Origin: an uncultured beta proteobacterium
GTDB lineage: Bacteria; Pseudomonadota; Gammaproteobacteria; Burkholderiales; Burkholderiaceae_C
NCBI GenBank assembly: GCA_903906695.1
Contig: CAIVLG010000215.1
Span: 1-62,028, forward strand
Direction of reading: 5' to 3'
DNA: 62,028 nt
This document shows, piece by piece, positions 27,442-34,378 of the stretch. The first letter of the stretch is position 1. Each line of letters starts with the position of its first letter. Below the pieces are notes generated by a model. It saw only the letters and a list, made by a program, of their open reading frames with translations. It had not been told where the DNA came from and searched no databases. The translations under genes and the position numbers were made by a program.

Positions 27442-27642
27442 GAAGTTGTCGGTGGGACGTTCTGATTCTACGAAGCAATCTCATTCAAGCGTGTCCAAGC
27501 AAGCGCAGTCGCTGATTTCACACTTCTGCGATGTTTTTTGGTGATCAATTCCATACCATATCCGTCATTGATCGGGCGCCAACCAGCAGGACCGCGGTAC
27601 TGGGTACTGGTGAGGCACCCCCACCATTTCAGGAAGTATGCA
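27442..27642. promoter_or_regulatory. Divergent control region between glycosidase-like and FkbH fusion genes
   Basis: 201 bp. TTCACACTTCTG at 27517-27528 recurs exactly on the minus strand at 45546-45535 ahead of the wza-like gene, in the same orientation to its gene. A T-run follows at 27533-27539. AGGAAG at about 27630 is placed 7 bp before the GTG at 27643 and decides that start. Confidence 0.45.
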
Positions 27643-30576
27643 GTGATCGTTATCAGCTCCACTTTTGTCGCCGAACCCATGGGCACGCCGCTGGCTTATC
27701 TGCTGGCAGAGGCAGGTCTGGAGTCGGACCTTCAGTTCGCGCCCTATAACCAGGTGTTCCAGCAGTTATTGACACCCGGCAGCGAGTTTGACCGCAACCG
27801 CGACGGCATCAACATCGCGCTGATTCGGCTGGAAGATTTCGTGCGCGAGCAGGGTGAGCCGAACGTCGCCTGCCAGACCGTTGCCAGGATCGCTGACGAA
27901 CTCGCCGCCGCTCTGGAGAGTTTTGCTGCCGCCCGGAAAGGCACTGTGCTGCTGAGTCTGCTGGCGCCTTCCGCACACGTGCCGGAACTGGTTGCGCTGG
28001 CCATCGAGAAAGCTTCTGCAAAGCTGCTGGCGAGCGTCGCCAGCCAGGGGAACATCCAGCTTCTGAGCGACCAGGAGATTGATCGCGTCGCCAGTGCGGA
28101 TCGCTTTGATGCCAGGCGCGACGAGCTCGCCCACATTCCGTTTTCGGATGACTACTTTGCGGCATTGGCGCTGGCATTGACGCGCCGCATTCACGCCTTG
28201 CGGGTGCCTGCGGCCAAGGTGCTGGTGCTCGATTGCGACAATACGCTGTGGCGCGGTGTGGTGGGCGAAGACGGGGTCGACGGCATTGCACTGAGCGAGC
28301 CGTTCCTGGCGTTGCAGGAGTTCGCTGTGGCGCAGCAGCGCAAAGGCGTTCTGATCTGTCTGGCAAGCAAGAATTCCGAGGCTGATGTTTTGGATGTGCT
28401 GGATCGGCGCAAGGATATGAGGCTGCGCTTGAGCGACGTGGTGGCGCACCGCATCAATTGGTTGCCCAAGGCGGTCAACGTGCGATCACTGGCCGAAGAA
28501 CTCAACCTGGGGCTTGATGCCTTTGTGTTTCTGGATGACAACCCGATGGAGTGCGCCCAGATGCGCGCCGAGTTGCCCCAGGTGGTGACGCTGCAAGTGC
28601 CGGCGGAGGCCCAGATTGCAGGTTGGCTGCGCCACATCTGGAGTTTCGACAAGCTGGCCACCACCGAGGAAGACGCGACCCGTACTCAGATGTACCGTGA
28701 GAACGCGGCCCGGCGCTCGCTGGAGTCGAGCGTCAGTGACATTGGTGAATTTATGGCTGCACTGAGCCTTCAGGTCGACATTGAGCTGCCGGCTGAAGAC
28801 GAGTGGCCGCGCATAGAGCAACTCACGCAGCGTACCAACCAGTTCAATTTCACGACTCGCCGGCGCAGCGTGCAGGAGCTCAAGTCGCTCGTGGCGCAGG
28901 GCGCGGAAGTGCTTCGTGTGCGTGTCAGTGATCGCTTTGGAAATTACGGATTGGTGGGTGTTCTGATTGCACAGGCACGTGATCACGCTTGGGAAGTGGA
29001 CAGCTTCTTGTTGAGCTGCCGCGTGCTGGGACGCGGTGTTGAGCATGCCATGTTGCGTCGCTTGGGGGAGGGCGCCCGCGATCGCGGATTGGATGTGGTT
29101 AACCTGCAGGTGATCAGCACCGCCCGCAATGAGCCGGCTCGCGCTTTTGTCGACAGCGTGGCGGCCGCCTACGGTGAAACCCGCGCTGATGGCTGGCTTT
29201 ATCGTTTGCCGGTCGTGCAAGCGTTGCAGATCCAGCATCGACCGGGTCATGACCCGCAAGCGGTGCTGGAGGCGCGTCAGGCCGACGAGCGCAAGGGTGG
29301 CGCAAAATCCGTCTCTGCACCGGTGGCCCGCTCGGAGCGATATGACCGGTTGGCCGGCGTGCTGGTGTCGGGTGCGGCAGTGCTGCAGCAACTTGGCCGG
29401 CAGGCTCGCAGGTCGCGTTCGATGGAGGCGCCTGCCGTAGCGGCAGTCACGCCGATCGAAATCGCTCTGAAGGAATTGTGGGAAGAAGTGCTGTCGATTG
29501 ACAGTCTCGGTGTCGAGGATGACTACTTTGCACTCGGCGGAACCTCGTTGCAGTCGGTCAAATTGTTCAGCGAAATCGAGCGTCGCTTTGGCGTGCAGCT
29601 GCGCCTGACCACCATTCTTGCGGCACCGACGGTGCGCGCGCTGGCGCGCCTGATCCAGCCCACAAGTGCAGACACTCGCAGCGGCATCGTATTGCTGCGG
29701 CCGGGGCAGCACAAAAACCTGTTTCTGGTTCACGACGGACTGGGCGAAACGCTGCTCTATCTGAATCTGGCACGGTGTCTGCCGAGCGCCTTTTCGGTCT
29801 ATGGCATCGAACCCAGACGCCTGCCCGGCATTGCCATGGCGCATGCCACGATGCAAGACATGGCGGCCTACTATGTCGAACAGATTCGCTCGGTTCAGCC
29901 CCACGGTCCGTATCGCTTGGGTGGTATGTGTGCCGGTGGTGTGATCGCTTATGCGATGGCAGCGCGCCTGCAGACTTTGGGCGAGCACGTGGAAGTGGTC
30001 ATTATTCTCGACGGTGCGACACCGCAGGCGGCGCATCGGGCCGGCCGGATTGCCAGCGCGCGCCTGTCGCGCATGCGGGCTTTGATGCAGGGTGATCCCT
30101 CACAGGGTGTGGCGCTGAGCCGCATGCTGGTATTGGCAGCCTCTGCGCTGAGCAAGGTCTGGAATGCCTTGCGCTACGAGTCCTCGGCCTATCTGGCACG
30201 CATTTCTGCGCGATTGCGTTTTGGACTGCTGCAGCGACTGGTGCGCCATAACCAGCCCTGGCCGCAGTGGCTGCCGCAGTTGAAGGTGGCGCAAATCTAC
30301 ACTGCCTTGGAACAGCGTTATCAACCTCCAGCAGTACCCGATGTGCCGGTACTGCTGGTGCGCGCTTCGCAGGGCGTTGATGGTGACACGCCCTACAAGG
30401 AAATTTACAGCGACGACGATTTTGGCTGGCGCCAGGTTGCCGGCCAACTTGTGCTGGCAGATGTGGCAGGCGGTCACGCCAGCATGTTGCAGCAGGCCCA
30501 TGTCGATTCTCTGGCTAGCGCGCTGCTGGCGCAGTTGCCGGCCTGGTCCGAGTCATCAGTTGGGAGCAGAGCATGA
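27643..30576 (+). CDS. FkbH-ACP-thioesterase fusion (HAD-IIIC, PP-binding, Cys-type TE)
   Basis: 977 residues from GTG 27643; the frame is open upstream to 27538. Residues about 190-540 are FkbH-like HAD-IIIC with DCDNTLWRG (D197) and the C-terminal acetyltransferase-like part; FkbH enzymes take 1,3-bisphosphoglycerate and load a glyceryl unit on carrier-protein phosphopantetheine. Residues about 605-670 are a carrier protein with LGGTSLQS (Ser 635). Residues about 685-970 are an alpha/beta thioesterase in which GxSxG reads GMCAG (Cys 763), with His 945 in GGHASML. Loading, carrying and releasing are thus in one chain. A GT2 and a PPTase follow. Predicted role: glyceryl decoration of the EPS. 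Confidence 0.88.
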   Translation: MIVISSTFVAEPMGTPLAYLLAEAGLESDLQFAPYNQVFQQLLTPGSEFDRNRDGINIALIRLEDFVREQGEPNVACQTVARIADELAAALESFAAARKGTVLLSLLAPSAHVPELVALAIEKASAKLLASVASQGNIQLLSDQEIDRVASADRFDARRDELAHIPFSDDYFAALALALTRRIHALRVPAAKVLVLDCDNTLWRGVVGEDGVDGIALSEPFLALQEFAVAQQRKGVLICLASKNSEADVLDVLDRRKDMRLRLSDVVAHRINWLPKAVNVRSLAEELNLGLDAFVFLDDNPMECAQMRAELPQVVTLQVPAEAQIAGWLRHIWSFDKLATTEEDATRTQMYRENAARRSLESSVSDIGEFMAALSLQVDIELPAEDEWPRIEQLTQRTNQFNFTTRRRSVQELKSLVAQGAEVLRVRVSDRFGNYGLVGVLIAQARDHAWEVDSFLLSCRVLGRGVEHAMLRRLGEGARDRGLDVVNLQVISTARNEPARAFVDSVAAAYGETRADGWLYRLPVVQALQIQHRPGHDPQAVLEARQADERKGGAKSVSAPVARSERYDRLAGVLVSGAAVLQQLGRQARRSRSMEAPAVAAVTPIEIALKELWEEVLSIDSLGVEDDYFALGGTSLQSVKLFSEIERRFGVQLRLTTILAAPTVRALARLIQPTSADTRSGIVLLRPGQHKNLFLVHDGLGETLLYLNLARCLPSAFSVYGIEPRRLPGIAMAHATMQDMAAYYVEQIRSVQPHGPYRLGGMCAGGVIAYAMAARLQTLGEHVEVVIILDGATPQAAHRAGRIASARLSRMRALMQGDPSQGVALSRMLVLAASALSKVWNALRYESSAYLARISARLRFGLLQRLVRHNQPWPQWLPQLKVAQIYTALEQRYQPPAVPDVPVLLVRASQGVDGDTPYKEIYSDDDFGWRQVAGQLVLADVAGGHASMLQQAHVDSLASALLAQLPAWSESSVGSRA

Positions 30577-31589
30577 GCGACACCAACGGCAAACTGTTGC
30601 GGGTGGCAGTGGTGATCGTCACTTATCGCTCGGCGGCGTTGACACTGGATTGCCTGCGCTCGCTGCAGTCAGAGCGCTTGCATCCCGCCTACCAGCTCAG
30701 CGTGGTGGTTGTGGACAATGCCTCCGGTGACTATGCGGCGATCGCCGAAGTCATTGCGCGCGAAGGCTGGGGCGATTGGGTCGCACTGATTGAGGCGCCA
30801 CGCAATGGTGGCTTCGCGTACGGCAATAACGTCGGATTTGCGCACGCCGTGCAGCTTTGGAATCCGCATTACCTGCACATGCTCAATCCCGACACTCGCG
30901 TCAAGCCCGGCGCCGTCGGTGCCCTGCTGGCCTTTCTGGAACGCAACCCGTCGGTCGGCATTGCCGGCAGCAGTTTCGAGAATGGTGATGGCAGCGACTG
31001 GCCGATGGCGTTTCGCTTTCCGAGCGCGTTGAGCGAACTCGAATCCGGTCTGGGCCTGGGTCTGGTCTCGCGCCTGCTGCGCCGCTGGGTTGTTGCGCGC
31101 GTCATGGCGCCCAGGCCGCAGCAGATTGACTGGTGCGCCGGCGCATCGATGATGCTGAGGCGTTCCATGCTGGAGAGAATTGGCGGATTGGACGAGCGAT
31201 TCTTTCTCTACTATGAGGAGACCGAGTTCTGCTGGCGCGCACTCCAAGCGGGCTTTCAGACCTGGTATGTACCCGCCAGTCGGGTGATCCATATTGCCGG
31301 TCAGAGTACCGGGCTGACCGAGCGCGGCGCGGCGCCCAAGCGTCTACCTGACTATATGTTCGAATCAAGGCGGCGCTATTTTCTGCTGACCCTGGGCTTG
31401 CGCCAAGCCTGTCTGACCGATCTGCTGGCACTGGCAGCAGGCGCGCTGGGCCGGGCCAAACTGCTACTGCAGGGCCGACGCCACGAGATGGTTCCCGGTT
31501 ATCTGTCGGGGATCTGGCGCCACAGCGTGCTGCGAGCGAGAAACAGGTTGCTGGCAACACCGCTGACGCCGCAACTGCCGCCAGCCTGA
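30573..31589 (+). CDS. Glycosyltransferase family 2 (rhamnosyltransferase-like)
   Basis: 338 residues, overlapping the FkbH fusion by 4 bp (ATGA). N-terminal GT-A fold with VVIVTYRSAALTLDCLRSL, VVVDNASGD, the acceptor region GGFAYGNNVGFA and a metal motif in HMLNPDTRV. YYEETEFCWRAL near residue 215 is the WbbL-type ED-like base motif. It belongs to the GT2 group that often moves deoxyhexoses such as rhamnose. The tight coupling to the FkbH fusion hints that the sugar it adds may be the one that receives the acyl unit. Probably cytoplasmic and peripheral. Confidence 0.9.
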   Translation: MSDTNGKLLRVAVVIVTYRSAALTLDCLRSLQSERLHPAYQLSVVVVDNASGDYAAIAEVIAREGWGDWVALIEAPRNGGFAYGNNVGFAHAVQLWNPHYLHMLNPDTRVKPGAVGALLAFLERNPSVGIAGSSFENGDGSDWPMAFRFPSALSELESGLGLGLVSRLLRRWVVARVMAPRPQQIDWCAGASMMLRRSMLERIGGLDERFFLYYEETEFCWRALQAGFQTWYVPASRVIHIAGQSTGLTERGAAPKRLPDYMFESRRRYFLLTLGLRQACLTDLLALAAGALGRAKLLLQGRRHEMVPGYLSGIWRHSVLRARNRLLATPLTPQLPPA

Positions 31590-31592
31590 GTC

Positions 31593-32327
31593 GTGTTTGA
31601 CGGCACGACCCTTCTGGGTTCGATTGAAGTGCCGCCATATCTGGCGGTCAGTTCTGGTTTGCTGCGCGACGAGGCACCCGTGCTCACGCCGGGTGAGCAG
31701 GCGACGATTCGACCGATGTCTACAGCGCGTCTGGCGGAATTCGCCCAAGGTCGGATGCATGCGCGCATTGCCCTGACCCGACTGGGTCTGGCGAGCGCCA
31801 GCATCCCGGTGGCGGCGGACCGCTCGCCGGTCTGGCCGCAAGGCTTCGTCGGAAGCATCAGCCATGTCCCGCCAGACCCTGCGCGGAGACTGCCAGGCCA
31901 GGTGATTGCCGTTGCGGCACGCTCGGCCGATTGTGCTGGCCTGGGTGTGGATCTGGAGCGCATCGGAAGTCTGGCGCCAGAACACTGGTCAGCCTTCATG
32001 ACAAAGCGTGAACTGGCGTGGATCGCGACCCGTCCGGTGGTGCAGCGAAGTTGGCTTGCACATGGACTGTGGAGCGCCAAGGAGGCCGTCATGAAGGCAT
32101 TGTGCCGTCCACTGGAGCCACAGGATATCGAAGTCAGCATGGGTGAGGATACCGGTACATTTTTCGCCGAATGCTGTCTTGCCGATGTCGTTTCCGACAC
32201 GCACAGCGTCAGCCTGAACGGTTGGCTGACCCACACCGAAGGCTGGGTGGTGGCACTGGCAATCTTGCCGTCAACGCGGCTGCCGGTACCGGTTGCGCCA
32301 GCGTCGGAGCTTGGCAACAGAACCTGA
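31593..32327 (+). CDS. 4'-phosphopantetheinyl transferase (EntD/Sfp superfamily)
   Basis: 244 residues from a GTG start 3 bp after the glycosyltransferase stop. Motifs are complete: WPQGFVGSISH (81-91), GVDLER with D120 and E122, and WSAKEAVMKAL with E164. It transfers the phosphopantetheine arm from CoA to the carrier serine; the only visible client in the window is the ACP of the FkbH fusion two genes upstream. A dedicated PPTase in an EPS locus is unusual and supports real carrier-based chemistry. The 3' end overlaps the convergent GT25 gene by 57 bp. Confidence 0.92.
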   Translation: MFDGTTLLGSIEVPPYLAVSSGLLRDEAPVLTPGEQATIRPMSTARLAEFAQGRMHARIALTRLGLASASIPVAADRSPVWPQGFVGSISHVPPDPARRLPGQVIAVAARSADCAGLGVDLERIGSLAPEHWSAFMTKRELAWIATRPVVQRSWLAHGLWSAKEAVMKALCRPLEPQDIEVSMGEDTGTFFAECCLADVVSDTHSVSLNGWLTHTEGWVVALAILPSTRLPVPVAPASELGNRT

Positions 32328-33029
32328 TAAGCAGGCCATCCGATCGAACCAGCGCAAGGCTTGTACATCGGTCCTGGACGATCTCTGAAAACCCAGCGCA
32401 CTGCTGGACAGACAGGTCAGAACTTCAGGATGAGCTTGCCTGAACCAGCAGTAGGCGCCGTCGATATGCATGGGCCCACCGAGCGCGTCGCCGGGTGAGC
32501 GCTTGAGCATGGCATCCAGGTAAGCGACAAGCGCGTCAATATGTCTTCCATGGATCGCGATGAAGGCGCTGGTTCCAATCGCGCACTGCGGATCGACGGG
32601 CGTGCAGGGTTGCTCCGACCGCTGCAGCGGCTCAGCCAGAAAGTAGCTGCCGTAGAACATGCCCCACTGGCTTGCTTCAAGCCAGTGGGCAACGGCACTG
32701 AATCTGGCGACAAAGTCTTCGCAGAAATTCAGGTCATCTTCAAGAATCAGGACCGAAGCGGCGTGCTTGCGACTGGCATCGCGCAGCACCTCCAGATGAC
32801 TCATGAAACAGCCGCGAACGCCGGCCGTTGGAAAGCCGGCGGGAGCGTCGGGTTTGATGGCTTCAAAGAGCGTCAGACCGGGCGACCGCAAGCTCAGGCC
32901 GATGCGCCCCAACTGCTCTGCCATTTCGGCTCGCCGATCCGATCTGGAGCGCAGGTTGATGATGTAAGTTGCCCCAAAAAAGGAATTGATTTCTTTGCTG
33001 GCGCGTGGTGTGTCCCGACCTGGCTGCAT
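32271..33029 (-). CDS. Glycosyltransferase family 25 protein
   Basis: 252 residues. The family signature is clear: TYIINLRSRSDRRAEM at the start, GCFMSHLEVLRDA, and the metal motif in VLILEDDLNF. GT25 enzymes move galactose or related sugars in LPS and surface glycan assembly. The end overlaps the convergent PPTase gene by 57 bp. It lies 3 bp after the membrane GT2 gene and is likely co-transcribed with it. The final 50 residues are Arg/Ser-rich and may not be conserved. Confidence 0.88.
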   Translation of the reverse strand: MQPGRDTPRASKEINSFFGATYIINLRSRSDRRAEMAEQLGRIGLSLRSPGLTLFEAIKPDAPAGFPTAGVRGCFMSHLEVLRDASRKHAASVLILEDDLNFCEDFVARFSAVAHWLEASQWGMFYGSYFLAEPLQRSEQPCTPVDPQCAIGTSAFIAIHGRHIDALVAYLDAMLKRSPGDALGGPMHIDGAYCWFRQAHPEVLTCLSSSALGFQRSSRTDVQALRWFDRMACLSGSVAKLRRWRNRYRQPR

Positions 33030-33032
33030 CGC

Positions 33033-34226
33033 TCACTCTGACTTGCGTTTGGTGCGTACCCAGCCCGACCTTTTCTTCAGGAAATACGCCAGGTACACCG
33101 GCATCTTCCACAGCGCGTAGAGCGGCGTGCTCATGAGTTCTCTGGCGCTGAGCAGGTGGCGTCCAAAACCTTGCCATGCCAAGGCGATGGCCAGAATAAA
33201 ACACAGCGCCGAGACGCCGGACAACTGCGCTGCCATGCGCCACACGGGCCAAACCGCTGCCGCTGCGAGGCTGCCGACCACGGTTACTGCGAGTACCAAA
33301 AAATACAGGGCCGTGGGCGGGATCAGCAGATCCATGGTCAGCACGATCAAGGCCGGACTGCAGGACCTGATCGCTTTTGCCGCGAGGCCGGGTAGTTCCT
33401 CGGTCAGGGTGGCAAGGTGGCCGTGTTCCCAGCGTGACTTTTGCACTTTGGCCACGCCCGTATCGACCGGGAAGGAACTGCTGACCCGGACCTGGGGCAA
33501 AAATTGCGGCGCGTGTCCTGCAACAGCCAGATCAATCCCGAGCTTCATGTCCTCGGTGATGTGACCGGTGGCCAGTTTGGCGGTCGACATCAGCGACCAG
33601 GGCAGCGCCATGCCAGTGCCCATCAGGTGGCAGGCCTTGCCCAATCGAAACGATCCCAGCGGTCGCACCAGATTTTTCATCACCATGGCGAATTCAAGCA
33701 CCCTGAGTTTGAGACCGGCACCGCTTGGGGCGCTCATCAGGTTGAGCATTTGCACTGGCTTGGCGCTGGCGCGGCAGTGTTGTGCAATGCAGGTTACGGC
33801 ACCCTCGGAGACGAGGCAGTCTGCGTCCACCACCAACACCACGTCGGGCGGGTCGGCACGCAGATGATCGACACCGAAGGCCAGTGCGTAGCCCTTGCCG
33901 CGAAGCTGCGCATCGTGACGCTCGATGACCTCGGCCCCGGCCGAGCGCGCCAGTTCGGCTGTGTCGTCGTCGCAGTTGTCGGCGATCACCAGCAGGCGAT
34001 CACGTGGGCCCAGTTGAGACTTCAGACATTCAATCGTCGGCAGCAGATTGACAGATTCGTTGTGTGCCGGCACCAGAATGGCCGTGCGTACTGGAGGCGC
34101 CCCGCAATCCGTGAAACCGGCGTCCTCGCCGCGCCCTCCTGCCGACGCGGCCAGGGTCAGAATCAATAGAGACAGGGCTGGCAGCGCGATCGGGACCAGC
34201 GCCAGGGCCAGCAGAAGTTCAATCAT
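33033..34226 (-). CDS. Membrane glycosyltransferase family 2 with processive-type motifs
   Basis: 397 residues from the ATG at 34226 (MIELLLALALVPIALPALS); an in-frame codon at 34265 lies in poorer sequence. One N-terminal helix, a GT2 catalytic domain and about three C-terminal helices. Motifs: AILVPAHNES, VDADC, HITEDMKLGIDLA and VQKSRWEHGH, i.e. D, DxD, TED and QxxRW as in PgaC/BcsA-like synthases. It may be an inverting enzyme that adds sugars to a lipid-linked chain, or processive. Shares the divergent region with the wzc-like gene. Confidence 0.88.
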   Translation of the reverse strand: MIELLLALALVPIALPALSLLILTLAASAGGRGEDAGFTDCGAPPVRTAILVPAHNESVNLLPTIECLKSQLGPRDRLLVIADNCDDDTAELARSAGAEVIERHDAQLRGKGYALAFGVDHLRADPPDVVLVVDADCLVSEGAVTCIAQHCRASAKPVQMLNLMSAPSGAGLKLRVLEFAMVMKNLVRPLGSFRLGKACHLMGTGMALPWSLMSTAKLATGHITEDMKLGIDLAVAGHAPQFLPQVRVSSSFPVDTGVAKVQKSRWEHGHLATLTEELPGLAAKAIRSCSPALIVLTMDLLIPPTALYFLVLAVTVVGSLAAAAVWPVWRMAAQLSGVSALCFILAIALAWQGFGRHLLSARELMSTPLYALWKMPVYLAYFLKKRSGWVRTKRKSE

Positions 34227-34378
34227 GTTTTGGTAGCGACGCCTCTCTGGACAAAACCGCCACACTCTGGTAACACTCGCAGGCGGTTCCCGCAGTGTAA
34301 TGGAGCTCGGGGCAACGCAGAGCAGATGGCGCCTAAGCTGGCGCGCCAGCCAATTTACAAAGAGTCAACCCAATCGAG
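34227..34378. promoter_or_regulatory. Divergent intergenic region, GT2 and Wzc-like genes
   Basis: 152 bp between two EPS operons. CACACTCTGGTAACAC at about 34261-34276 weakly resembles the CACACTTCTGTCAC site found ahead of the wza-like gene, with one base less in the spacer. No clear -35/-10 pair was assigned. Confidence 0.3.

Noticed and set aside
28486-30036. Open minus-strand frame of 516 codons
   Set aside because: Antisense to the FkbH-ACP-TE fusion, whose motifs are all on the plus strand; His/Gln-rich translation typical of a shadow frame.
27643-32327. Polyketide or non-ribosomal peptide cluster
   Set aside because: No ketosynthase, acyltransferase, adenylation or condensation domain is present in the window; all neighbours are polysaccharide genes.
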